From positions 62,001 through 126,000 of the forward strand of contig NC_085088.1 in NCBI RefSeq assembly GCF_963422355.1: 64,000 nucleotides of DNA, in the 5' to 3' direction. The stretch comes from Corticium candelabrum (taxonomy: Eukaryota; Porifera; Homoscleromorpha; Homosclerophorida; Plakinidae). A model generated the notes under the pieces. The model saw only the letters and a program-made list of their open reading frames with translations, did no database searches and was not told the origin of the DNA. Every line of letters begins with the position of its first letter. Within the stretch, counting starts at the first letter, position 1. Shown one piece after another: positions 52,863 to 64,000 of the stretch. The position numbers were made by a program, and so were the translations under genes.

Positions 52863-53315
52863 GGCTGAGCGACCTGGCAGAGACTCTCCATCTAATGGTA
52901 GCTAGGAGTCGGGGTTCTACCTTAACGTCACTGCAGACTTTGTTGAGCAGTTGGCCGAAGAAATCTCGAACTTCATTATGGCACAACAAAGGAAGGCCAC
53001 TATTGGGACAAGCCATTGCATGCATGATTTGTGGTAAACTAGTTCGGTATAGTTATTTTGTTTTTGGAACTTAATTGATTGATTAACTTATGAAGAAATT
53101 GAGAGTTGAGTTGGTTCAAAGGCTAGTATGTGAGTAAGACAGATCATGTATAGCTGCATGCTACATGCAAGTATATACACCTTGTTTGTAACATAGTGTG
53201 AGTAAACATCAATTAAGATAACATTACATTATATATTTGAATGCAATGGGCTTGCTGTACGTGATATTACACATTGTCACTGTTTCTTGTAGTTCCTCAG
53301 CATAAGACAATTCCC

Positions 53316-54667
53316 ATGAAACGAGCAGGAAGGTGAGAGCACAAAATTATTAAACGATGGAGTAATTTTAATGATGTCTTCTAGTGGCAAGTTGTAATGA
53401 AGCATATCATTTCATTGTTGCTGCAGTTAGTTTCATTATTTGCATGTGAACACCGCCCATGACAAAAGATGCGGTGAAATTTGATAGCGATTTTACAGCG
53501 AGTTACATTGGATCCGAGATGAATGACAGCGAACACGTGGTAAATCCATGACGATTCACAGTGGATTTGGGCTTTACAGATTTTTATAGCAAATTTGCAG
53601 CAAGTTCCTGTGACTCACTGCAACTCACAGCAGATTCACGGCGAGATTTTGTAATGAGCAACTTTTCAATTTTTGCATGTGGTAGTATAGTACAACTTTC
53701 TACAAGACAAGAACACGATCTGAATTGCAGTATTTGTATTTGTTTACTTCTGTCTTTTCAAATAAAGGAAACTGTTAGAAGCAAGCGTTCATTTCATGTA
53801 TCACGTATCTCACTTACTGCTTGCCTATATATACACTGAAAATAGCAACTAACTAAATACAGTGTGTATGTGTGTTGCTTCTTTAGTACATGCAAAGTAA
53901 TTTTAGCTTACTACGTATTAGGTAAAGTTGCTTTTGTTCTATATATATATTTGACGGAATGAGGGTAATTGAAACGTATTTATAGTGAAGTGCGAGTAAT
54001 TCGATTCAAATGCAGTCTTCACAATACAATTCTTGATGTGCTACGAGAGAGAGGATGGCAGGAAACAAAAGAGTAAGATTGACTATATGTACATGCAATT
54101 ATCTTGAACTCTAGTATACCAAACTTGGAAGTCATCTTCACTTTAACTGAATAGATTGTCGTGGCTGTTTATTGTTTGCTGGCTGTTTTGCATGATTGTT
54201 TGCTGGCTCTTCTGCATGATTGTTTGCTGGCTCTTCTGCATGATTGTTTGCTTGTGTGTTTGCCTATACTTGTTTGTCTGTTTGCAAGCTGTAAGATAAT
54301 AGAGAAACAAGGACAGTACATACAGTAGTCATGCAACTACAGCAATCGGGCTATATGTCAATGGAAGAAAAGTGTGTGAAGGTTGTGCCATTAGAGTTTG
54401 AACACTTGGACTCTGGGGAAAGATGCTACAAGACTTTTAATTAATAGAGCCGTTGAAGGAATTGAAGAACTTTGAATGACATGAGAACATAACTTGAATG
54501 CAATTAACAATTGAGATGTTGAAGATCGATGGCTGTTATTAAACAACAGTGTAATGTAGAAATCTGGTCTTACTGTATGACATGCACACTGTTTGATTTG
54601 ATAGAGATGTACAGATTGTCTGCACTGTACAGTTGGTGTAGGCACATATTTCTTTCCTAAAGATTCG

Positions 54668-54698
<31 letters not shown>

Positions 54699-54835
54699 AG
54701 CAGTCGTAACAAATCAAAACAATTTGTCTGTATGTATGAATGTATGTATGTATATATATATCGTTCAAAAGCAGGTGTTAAATCCCACCAGAGACACAGA
54801 GGACACTAAAGAGAGTCATCACTGTTATCAGTGGA

Positions 54836-54921
<86 letters not shown>

Positions 54922-54955
54922 GTTTGTCTGTTGTCTGTCCGTCTGTCTGTCTGTC

Positions 54956-54999
<44 letters not shown>

Positions 55000-57900
55000 G
55001 TTTGTCTTTGCCACATATGTCTGTGTTAACATGATGGCAGGGGCAACAGATTTGTCCATGCATCTGTATGGTTTGAAGAAGAGGTAACTATATCAATCTG
55101 TCTGCCTGTCTGTTTGTCTGTCTGTCTGTTTGTCTGTCTGTTTGTCTGTCTGTTTGTCTGTCTGCAGTCTTTTTTGACATTTGATATGTATTTCTGTAGT
55201 GATGATTGGGATATTTACTGGTGTGATGTTGGTTGGATGAAAGAATTTTTTGATCACTGCTACATGGAAGAACATGTTCGCATATGTCATTTTCGAAATC
55301 ACTATGAGGTAAAGCTATGCAGCGTGTGTCTGTATGCACGTGCACGCACACAAAGATTAAATTATCACCTAATGAAGCAATGGCTTTATGAATGGCCGGC
55401 TAGGATTGATCTACCTACTTGTCCAGTCTATGGGGCTAGAGTACGACTAGACTATGCCAGCAATTAAGACAGGATGCCAAGACTGTACAAAGACTGATTT
55501 GAATATAAATTGCTTCAGCTTATGTTGGATTGACAACAATGAAACGATAGTCATTGTTTAACAGAGTTAACTCGATCATTATTTCAAGAATGAAGGCTGT
55601 TCATGAAGCATAGTCAAGAGGCTCGTATCAAAATTATATTAATTTACAAGCCCTTATTATCTGTGTAACCCTAACCCTGGACTCTAACACTAACCCTAAC
55701 CCTTAGCCCTAACCCTAACCCTAACCCGTAACCATAACCTTTAACCCATAACTCCAACTCTAACCCGTAACCCTAACCCTGACTGTGATGACTGGCCTTC
55801 AAGTCATGATAAGGGAAATGATGGCATAATTGCAACATGTACATGCCTTGGTTACAGGAGTGAGAAAGCACAGGAATCAAGTGCCACTGATACAATCATT
55901 TGTTCAAGAGAGCATGACAAGAAAGCTATGTACATTGCGTGCACAACAGAGAGGCTTCTTTTATACGTTATACCCGTGTGCATATAGGGATTAATTAAGA
56001 GGGAAATGTATTGTTAGTGTTGGTGATTTGGTGCATTAAATTCTGTCAATAGTTAACAAGAAAAAATTTGATGGTAAGAAACCTGAAGAGATATAGAAAA
56101 CAGCTGGAACGAGAATATGGCAAACTTGAAGCAAGCAAGTAATAATACATGCATGTCATGGTAACCATCTCTATTAAATTATTGTTTGGTATATTTGTCT
56201 TTCTTCCATGTCACTTAATTACCACTATTCAGATGTGATTTCTTTCCAACAACATTCGAATTACCAGTTAGTATTCCGTTATGGTATGACATCATAATAT
56301 CTAAATTTGTGTGATGCTTCATGTAGGCAGAATATCATCTCTTTGTTGAAGAATTTAAGAAATATCCTGGAATTATTTGGATCATGAAACCAGTTAATGA
56401 GTTGCTCTATTTACTTCATGTCACATGTGTGGGGTGTCTGCGTGTGTCTGTGTTGGTGTGGTGTGCACATGTGTACGTTTCTGTGTTTGTTGTAGGTTGC
56501 TAAGTCACAAGGAAAAGGGATATTTTTGTTTCGCAAACTCAAAGACATTACAGACTGGAAGAAAGTGAGAGTTTATTTGTGTGGCGAAATGATTAATAAA
56601 GACAATTAATATTGAACATATTTGTTCTTTATGAAGGAGGATCCAATACATCGTGACAGCTCTCAGGTATGTGTATGTTTTCCTTTAGTCCACTTTCATT
56701 TTATTTTGTTTTCTTGCTTGGTTTCTATGTATAAATTGTGTTTAATTTAGTTTGTGAATATGGATCCGAAAACCTGCATCACTACATTTATTAATTTTAG
56801 TTTTTCAATCAATGGATGCAAGTCATTGCATCTTACGTACCGTATCTAGCGGTTTCCTTTTGCTTAATTTGCACTGTGGTAACATTTTGTTGATCAGTTT
56901 AATTAATTAATAATCTTTGTACGTAGACATTTTGTAGGCAGTACTCTGTTGTTTCAGGAAATTAAAATGAAAAGAGTCTTGAGAACTTGTGGAAATAGCT
57001 GTTGTTGTTTGTGTACCATGCAGTCTGTTTGTTTGTGATCTGTATGTCCAACTGCCTGTCTGGCAGTCTCTCATATGCATCTATTTTACACTAAGTTTGT
57101 TATGCCACCAGGGTGAACGTGAACCACCAGAAACATATGTTGTGGCACGGTATATTGAAAATCCTTATTTAATAGGAGGTGAGTGGTCTTGATGTTTGAC
57201 TTTGTCAGTTTTATGGGATCTCGGATTCTTAGGTAGGAAATTTGATATCAGAGTATACGTATTTGTTACATCGGTAAGTGCAGTTTGTTTATGTGATATT
57301 GCTATAGTTAGAGACTTATGCATAATTTGCCTGTCAATCTAATTCTTTGGATTACCCACTTGCCCCACCTTTGCTGCATGCCTGCCTTTGTATTATGACA
57401 TCAGTTTGCCAATGACTTCTGACATCTAATTAAACAACAGTCTGTGATCGCATTTATGTTTTGCAGTATATACCACTTAAAGCCTGGTTGTATCGCAGTG
57501 GATTTGCTCGTTTCTCCAACACACGATTTTCACTAGAAACCATCAGTGATTCTTGTATTCACTTAATTCCTCTAGTGCAACCGAATGTGTACACTATCAT
57601 TCCCATGTTGTGTAGACATTCACCTCACAAATGTAGCAATACAGAAAACAGCACCGGATTACGATCCTGAAAAGGTTAGTGGAATATGTAAGCAGTTAGA
57701 GTAAATAATATTATGTACATTTCAGAACTGACGAGATTCAAGTATAGGCATAGATGTTCACAATGTATACTTAGTAAATGATTTGATATTTGCCTGAACT
57801 ATTTTTATTTAGTAGTAGTAGTAGTATATCGTTGTATGTAGTAGATGAGACAATAGACATAAATTACAATTCTAAAAATAAGTGCGGTTAGCTAACTGTA

Positions 57901-59040
57901 ACAAAATGTCAGGAGACTCTTGTAAAGTCTTGAAGTTATGTCCCGTGTAAATTACAAGCAACCCTCTGCTGTTGCCAGTAGAATGTTGTCACTTGTTTGC
58001 TCTGCCTTTGTCATCCTGGAATCCCTGATGCACATGATGGCGGATCTGAGGAGAGTAAATCTGAATGTTTTTGCTTGTAGGGATGTAAATGGTCAATGCA
58101 GCAATTGAGAACATATCTGACTGGTCGTCGTGGTCAAGAGTCGGTCAGAAATGGAGACAAGTAACACACTCACTTGTCTGAATTTAGTGTTGTCTGGTTG
58201 TAGGTGAGCATTTTGTTTCGTCTCATTGACGACATTTTCGTCAAAAGCCTGCACTCTGTGCAAAGGGTTATGATCAATGACAAACATTGTTTTGAACTGT
58301 AAGACACATCACTTCAAGATACACAGCAACACATGATGTTATGTCAGTATTTCCATCACACCAGATTACTCAGGTGTATAGTTCCCTCTAGGGGCCGGGG
58401 TACACAAACATGGAATACGCAAACACAAAATACACAACACACGCAAAAGCTACTGACTACACTAATAATTTCATATTTCTAACACATGCCAGTCCCAAAA
58501 CTAGTTCGTTAGTTGCTCTCTAATATGGACATCTTCTTGTATTTTTATGTAGGTATGGGTTCGACATCATGATTGACTCCAACATGAAACCGTGAGTGTC
58601 ATTGCTCATTCTTACTATTTAATGCAACATTTGTTTGTGTATGCTGATTCAGATGGCTAATCGAAGTGAATGCATCTCCTTCATTAACTGCAAGCAGTCA
58701 GTCAGACTATGAGTTAAAGGTTGGCCTACTGCATGATGTTCTACACATTGTGGACATGGAGAATAGGTATATGTAATGTGCTGTACTACTGTTTGTTGCT
58801 TTTACTTTTTGTTGATTAGATTGTCTGGAGATGAGAAGCGTGTTGGTGGTTTTGATCTCATGTGGAATGATGGACCTGTCGCTAATGATGATGAGCTGTG
58901 GGATGCAGGAACACCACACTTATACCCAACAAATACCTTCCTTGGTTAGACTTGCGTCAGTTGACTAAAAATGATTGTTTCCCTATGTATATGTTTGGGG
59001 GATTGTTTGGTTTTGAACGCATGTAAATAAAAAACAATAT

Positions 59041-59123
<83 letters not shown>

Positions 59124-59388
59124 GACAGTAATTTTAGTTCATGGGATTCGCCTGTATCGTAGATTTGTTGTATTGATATATATGCACGCATGCATCAGTA
59201 GTGATCTATACTGCTACTGAGCAGCATCTGCACCTATTTGCACACATACAGGTTTTTAAGCAAGATGGTATTATCTGGTGATCACTGTGTTGTTGTTGCT
59301 AGGTTGCTATAATGACCGTGAGAAACAGCTCAAACAGCTTTTCAAATCTCTCAACAGTCAACAACAACAGAGAGCAACAACACTGTAA
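53316..59388 (+). CDS. TTLL9: Tubulin tyrosine ligase-like protein TTLL9
   Basis: Eighteen exons join to 424 residues (human 439): 53316-53332, 53986-54072, 55200-55308, 56053-56138, 56233-56266, 56327-56392, 56496-56564, 56637-56666, 57112-57178, 57233-57273, 57467-57554, 57616-57674, 58081-58143, 58204-58298, 58553-58591, 58653-58766, 58820-58944, 59303-59388. TTL-domain ATP-grasp motifs: [111 protein letters not shown]9 is the ciliary glutamylase-type member that modifies axonemal tubulin. The [20 protein letters not shown] tail supports TTLL9 over TTLL1. The first exon is short and could extend 5'. Confidence 0.95.
54660..54699. repeat. GTT trinucleotide microsatellite
   Basis: About ten GTT units in a TTLL9 intron. 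Confidence 0.8.
54842..55015. repeat. TA then TGTC compound microsatellite
   Basis: A TA run (54842-54919) passes into TGTC/TGTT units to about 55015; a second TGTC/TGTT cluster follows at 55098-55165, just before the exon at 55200. Confidence 0.92.
55664..55790. repeat. Interstitial telomere-like repeat
   Basis: About 17 exact and degenerate copies of CCCTAA (ctaaccctaaccctaaccc with cgtaa and ccataa variants) lie in the TTLL9 intron 55309-56052. The telomere hexamer TTAGGG is the animal standard. Confidence 0.8.
59043..59120. repeat. GT microsatellite
   Basis: About 39 GT units in the last intron of TTLL9. Confidence 0.92.
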
Positions 59389-59537
59389 GCTAATTCCTAC
59401 ATCATCTGACCACAACTTGACACAAGACCAACCTCATTGAGGAATTTCCTACTAAAGGTTGACCTTTCTAATTAGTGTACATGATAATATACATATATAC
59501 GTGGCTTTATTTAATTAATTGAAGTTACAAGAAATGT

Positions 59538-59816
59538 TCATTGTGGTATGATGTGATATCTCACTCCACGTGTTTCATCTGCCTTAAATCCTGCTTTCTT
59601 TTTGTACTCTTCCTCTGCCCTTTCCCTCAAAATTCTTTTCATTTCTGAAAGATCAGTAAGAGTTGAAGTGGTGCTATGTGCAGTTTTTAGCTGTTTTCTA
59701 TGTTGTTCCTCATCATTTACAACAACTGTCTCCTTCACTTTCCTTTTCTTCCCTATTTGCCTTCTCATAGCCTCATAAGTTTCAAGATCATAGTACCTAT
59801 GATACATTAATTAGTC

Positions 59817-59899
<83 letters not shown>

Positions 59900-61364
59900 T
59901 GCATGCACTTCCTGGTGGAAACTTCTGTGATGCTGACGCCCATAGTGGGTATTGGCAGAATTCCAAGCTCCAAGGTAATTGCATACAACTGCCCATCTCC
60001 CACCTATGTGTTTGCCCACCTACCATTAACCCACCTGCCTGCATTTGCATGCATAACTATTAAGTTATCACACTGTTATGTTCTTATCATAATATGGCTG
60101 CCCTAGTAGTAAAAAGGTTTGCACTAATCAAATCCACAAATTTGAAAGACTAATGTTCTCCTCGTGGTACAGTAGTAGTAATTTCTGTATTTTCTTACTT
60201 CTTGTGTGGCAGTGTAGCCGTATTGTAGTCTTCTCTGTAGTCATCAAACAGCTTCTTCAATTCAAATCTTGGCTGAACTTCTGGATCAATTTGTCTGACT
60301 TCCAACAGCCACATGAAAAATTCTGCTTGTTTGTTGACAATGTCTGTTTCTCTAAAGCAGCAGAAATGGGAAGATACATGTAAACTGATAATGTGATAAA
60401 ACTGACGTCAGAAGGCCATATTTGCCATAGTTCGATTGATCAATGGCTCCCAGACGGACTTTGTGTTTCTGAGAATATGAACATTAATTAAGTCAAGCAG
60501 CAGTTTGGTTTAATTATGTATGGCAGTCCATTTGTAACAAAGTACTTTCTTGCTGTGTTTCTTTTTTCCAACTTTGTGTTTCTTTGCCTTCTCTCTGAAA
60601 GGAAAATGAAAATAAGCACACAAATAATACACTCATCACATGCACATAATGACAATGATGCGTAGAATGCAGTGAGTTGCTGCTGGCTAATTCTAGTTGG
60701 CATTTAATTAATTTGCAAAGTACGTGACAACTATACTGCTGAGATAATTTCTTCAAGACCAATCATAGGAAAAAACATTTCATCCAAATGTGTAGAACCA
60801 AGATCATGTAATAGCTCCGATCAAATAGAAGAGTAAGCACTATAGTCATTAGATTTTCAACAAGCTGCAGCTGTGCAGGTCTCTAGAACAGAATCAAAAG
60901 ATACTTTGGTTCATTACATGACCCTGTTTCCAGTTCAAAGGATGCGTAGTTTTCTAGTCATGATATGTTCAGCTAAGCAATCGTATTGGACTGAAAAGTA
61001 TTTAAGCTTGCACCACTATTGTTAATTAAATGAAATCCAGAATAATCAGTAGATAGATATCATGACAATTAAGCACAAACTTGTGTTTTCTCTCCTTAGC
61101 TTTCTTCTTTCTCTTTGATCGGTCGTCAGATGTACTCCTTTCAGTATCATTAAAGTCTCCAGAAGTGTCTCTAATTAAAACACATTGACATCTAGCTATA
61201 GAACATGCATGTCCTGTCAACAGAGAGAAACTAAAGCTAGATCTAGAGATTTCTTACTCTGACGACGAAGCAGAGTAATCTCTTTTTCTCTTTTTAACAG
61301 GCCGTTCCTGCAAACAAAACACGTTCATTTGTAAATGGATCAGACTTCGGGCGTTCAGAGTCAT
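59538..61364 (-). CDS. Lysine-rich conserved protein with YGKYG / DYNTATLP motifs
   Basis: Six minus-strand exons (61364-61258, 61170-61081, 60594-60546, 60468-60407, 60351-60199, 59796-59538) join in phase to about 239 residues. The first third is basic and low-complexity ([48 protein letters not shown]) and looks nuclear. Then comes a conserved block, [60 protein letters not shown], and a coiled-coil-like tail ([20 protein letters not shown]). I know this block as widespread in eukaryotes but cannot name the gene. The start is uncertain: ATG 61364 or 61328, both in frame. It faces SSNA1 head-to-head. Confidence 0.72.
59816..59896. repeat. GT microsatellite
   Basis: About 40 GT units in the last intron of the minus-strand lysine-rich protein gene, 20 bases from the exon border at 59796. 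Confidence 0.92.
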
Positions 61365-61440
61365 TGCGAGAATACCGTCATTGCAAACATCACGTGCCTC
61401 ACGTTCTCAACTGCGCATATTCGAGTTGTCGAGTTGTGAG
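61365..61440. promoter_or_regulatory. Divergent spacer, lysine-rich protein gene / SSNA1
   Basis: Start codons on opposite strands are 76 bases apart if 61364 is used (112 if 61328). The spacer contains a CACGTG-like atcacgtgcctcacg sequence. A shared promoter is inferred from the arrangement. Confidence 0.4.
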
Positions 61441-61868
61441 ATGGCGAAACAAGGAGCAGTCTTACAGGGCTACAACAATGAGTTGGTCAAATGTATCGAG
61501 GACCTTTGCACCAAACGTGATGAGCTTCAACGTCAGATCGTTTTAGAAGAGGAAGAAAAGTCAAAGATTCAAAACGATTTACGAATTTTGACTGAAAGAC
61601 TCGCCAGAATTAATGAAAGCTTGGCAAAAAAGATGGCACTTAGAAACGATTACGACAGGACAATTTCGGAGACTGAGGCAGCCTACGTGAAGGCAAGACA
61701 AACAAAAACAACGATTTTGTAACTGCGTGGGCGTGATCATGTTGATTTCTATTCTAGATTTTGGAAAGTTCGCAGACTTTGCTGCATGTGCTAAAAGAAA
61801 AGTCAACTACTAGCCACGGTTTTGGACCGAAAGACAGAAGTCTAATGTCAGGGCAACCTCCATCCTAG
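61441..61868 (+). CDS. SSNA1: SSNA1 (Sjogren syndrome nuclear autoantigen 1 / NA14)
   Basis: Exons 61441-61692 and 61758-61868 give 120 residues (human 119). The family block [20 protein letters not shown] heads a continuous coiled coil ([32 protein letters not shown]), then [15 protein letters not shown] and a short polar tail. SSNA1 forms fibrils that nucleate branching and protect microtubules at centrioles and basal bodies. The 65-base intron has a GC donor (AAG|GCAAGA); it restores [14 protein letters not shown] as in other animals. Start is the ATG before AKQGAVLQ. Confidence 0.95.
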
Positions 61869-62054
61869 CTAATTACTGTACATGTACATGTCTTGAAAAT
61901 TTTGAAGCTTGCTACGTGGATGTAGAATCGCAATCACAGCCAAGCTGTGTTGATACTGTGTACAGTTTCTTTAGAGTTTGTTATTGCAGAATGTGTGTGA
62001 ATAATGTTACGAGGTTACCAGGGACAACAAGGCGCATGCGCTTATTGTTTCATA

Positions 62055-63259
62055 ATGGCGAGTGACGTTAGGTTGGTTCGAAAACCGAAAAGAGACGATG
62101 TAAGACATCGAATAGAGGATATCTTCTACTTGCCACAGCTTTAGAATGCAGCTTATAATTGATTAGATTTAGATTCTAGGGTCTTTTCAGTTCACAGCAG
62201 CTTACTGTTTGTTAACTAATGCAACCTAGCATTCATTCATCTTTCAATTACTACATATGTGTGTATTGACAGAACAATTAGATAGACTGACAGACAGACA
62301 GGTTCTAGTAACTTATACGAAACATGCAATGTGACAATGTTTCTAATTGAAGTTTAGAAATGCTAAATGTAACTTGGTAGATTATCAACTGAGCATGCAT
62401 AAGTGAAGTAACAAGTAACTGTCTTTAGCTTAGGAGCTTAATTCTCTTCTAATTAAGATTTTGTCATTCTTTCTGTATTTATGTGTCTCTGCTATCTGTT
62501 TATACATTCTCACTTGTTAAATTATAGACATGCTTTGTGTCATATGTAATGATGGTCAATGTTAGGATTAGGGTTACGGGTTAGGGTTAGGGGTTGCCCT
62601 ATGTTTGTGTGCTTGGGTAGGATCCTGTATTGGTAAGAAATGAAATCCCTTCTGATGAAATCCTTCAGCACAAGATATGGATAGGAAATTTGGACAGACG
62701 ATTGACAGAGTAAGACTTTTCACAAAGTTATGTATGGTCAAACCACTGTCAATTTGCTATGTTACCTGCAGATATCATTTAATGCAAATTTGTAAGCAAT
62801 ATGGTGCTGTGAAACACCTAGTGTATGTGTTTCACACTCGTGGGCCTCAAAAAGGAGAACCAAGAGGCTACTGTTTTGTAGAATTCAGCAATAGACAAGT
62901 GCGGACTTGTTACACTATGTTTATCTGCTGATAAATGGATATCTTCATCTTGTGAAGGAAGCAGACAAAGCACGTCTCAATCTGAATGGTAAGATTGCAA
63001 TTGGAAGGCAACTGAAAGTGGACTGGGCTCGACCCTCATCATCTGTAAGCTGATGCAATAGCAGGAGTACGTGTTGGCTGTTTAATTGACTGACTACATT
63101 CAGGATTCGGAGTTAAATCCTCAACCAACCAAGCCAGATGTGAAGCATATGAATCGTAAACAGTATGTATGTCAATGATCTACACTGTTCTTGTAGACTA
63201 GATCAACAAGTTGTGACTGATTATCAGTGTACTGTATGTGTCAATCTGGTGTTTATGTG

Positions 63260-63327
<68 letters not shown>

Positions 63328-63546
63328 TGTAGACCGAATCGAATCATGCAATTGTTGTAACTGATGCGCATGTGTAGAGCTGAAGACAAAATTAGAGAGA
63401 TTGAAGCAAAGTTGAAGTCAATGGAAGGAGACAATCCATTAGGAACTGAAAAAGATGAAAATGGTTGTGATCATAAACTAAAACAAAGTGATGAGAAAAG
63501 ATATGCTCCTTACAGCGCTACTGGTAGACCACATGTTAACACATGA
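62055..63546 (+). CDS. RBM18: RNA-binding protein RBM18
   Basis: Exons 62055-62099, 62621-62709, 62772-62898, 62958-63044, 63104-63162 and 63378-63546 join to 191 residues (human 190). One RRM: RNP2 KIWIGNLD, helix EYHLMQICKQYGAVKHL, RNP1 GEPRGYCFVEF, helix EADKARLNLNGK, then LKVDWARPSSS. The C-terminal part carries the family coiled segment AEDKIREIEAKLKSMEGD and a YAPYS motif near the end. Function in animals is little known; probably a nuclear RNA binder. Introns 3 and 4 are about 60 bases. Intron 1 holds telomere-like repeats. Confidence 0.95.
62561..62596. repeat. Short interstitial telomere-like repeat
   Basis: Degenerate TTAGGG copies (gttaggattagggttacggg then ttagggttagggg), in RBM18 intron 1; opposite strand to the cluster at 55.7 kb. 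Confidence 0.6.
63260..63326. repeat. GT microsatellite
   Basis: About 33 GT units in RBM18's last intron, between exons ending at 63162 and starting at 63378. Confidence 0.92.
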
Positions 63547-64000
63547 TTGATAGTCACTAACTACAGTATTTAAAATGGCTAGACATGTATTGTATCATGA
63601 CAATTAATTAGTGTATTGATGGTGACAATAATTCTATTTTTTGTGATGTCTGGAACTGTTCTACTAAAGCAACTGTTTAATCATTAGGTATAGCCACACA
63701 GTCTGAACTCTATGTGTGCAATTGCTTATAATTACATGTGAGTCACACTTGAACTTGCAATGTTATTGTAAACTTTTCGCTGGACTTCACTCATCTGCTT
63801 TCTTCTCTCCGCCCACTTTCCTCGTGTGCAGAGATCAGTCTATACGGCTCTGACTATCTGCATAGCCTCGTACCCAGGCCCTCTTGCGCGTCCGGGCGCA
63901 AATTTTTTGGGGGTTCACTTCACACACACATCCCGGATATATAGCCCGGATAAGTTTAACTTACACGTGCACGGTAGACCATTCTCACGTGCACGCATGT
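63547..64000. other. 3' flank of RBM18, no further gene seen
   Basis: AT-rich to about 63780. Then a CG-richer stretch (cctcgtacccaggccctctt, gcgcgtccgggcgc) that reads like the edge of a repeat or a promoter; nothing coding can be supported before the window ends. Confidence 0.3.

Overview
This is animal (metazoan) nuclear DNA. Almost every gene is split by introns with GT-AG (a few GC-AG) borders, many only 55-120 bases long. The gene set is animal or opisthokont: a trimeric G-protein alpha subunit, a Rab22/31-type GTPase, a PTB domain, a myosin-I TH1 domain, PEDS1, TTLL9 and SSNA1. Dense packing, head-to-head pairs with 40-50 bp between start codons, and many CA/GT, TA and TGCC microsatellites beside SINE/LINE relics suggest an early-branching invertebrate. 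A sponge would fit, but the species is not fixed by the sequence. Gene models below come from reading splice sites and reading phase by eye; where a family is known, the joined frame closes exactly and gives the expected length.

Layout. 1.5-4.3 kb: 3' end of a membrane-protein gene (+), COX19 (-) head-to-head with an RRM-protein gene (+), then GAR1 (-) head-to-head with a secreted DUF4091/GH123-type glycosidase-like gene (+, 4.3-19.7 kb). The latter's second intron is 9.5 kb and holds an 8.7-kb element with long terminal inverted repeats, itself stuffed with nested repeats. 20.4-23.7 kb: mitochondrial ribosome recycling factor (-) and PEDS1 plasmalogen desaturase (+) around a palindromic intergenic spacer. 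24.2-26.0 kb: SINE and LINE fragments. 26.1-28.8 kb: intronless TBL3/UTP13. 29.2-43.5 kb: a gene reading as membrane anchor, NPxY tail, IQ motifs, PTB domain, acidic linker and myosin-I tail (TH1) domain, with no motor; its 6.1-kb intron is a nest of SINE and LINE copies plus a hairpin element. 43.6-48.0 kb: G-alpha (-) and Rab22/31-like (-). 48.2-50.8 kb: a small Cys-rich membrane protein with PPxY motifs and the ER peroxiredoxin PRDX4 (+). 53.3-59.4 kb: TTLL9 (+, 18 exons). 59.5-63.5 kb: a lysine-rich conserved protein (-), SSNA1 (+) and RBM18 (+).

The genes do not form one pathway. There are thematic clusters: ribosome and snoRNP biogenesis (GAR1, TBL3), mitochondria (COX19, MRRF), signalling (G-alpha, Rab, the PTB/TH1 protein) and cilium/centriole microtubules (TTLL9, SSNA1). 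Best candidates for something undescribed are the motorless membrane-IQ-PTB-TH1 protein and the recurrent SINE-plus-LINE composite unit.
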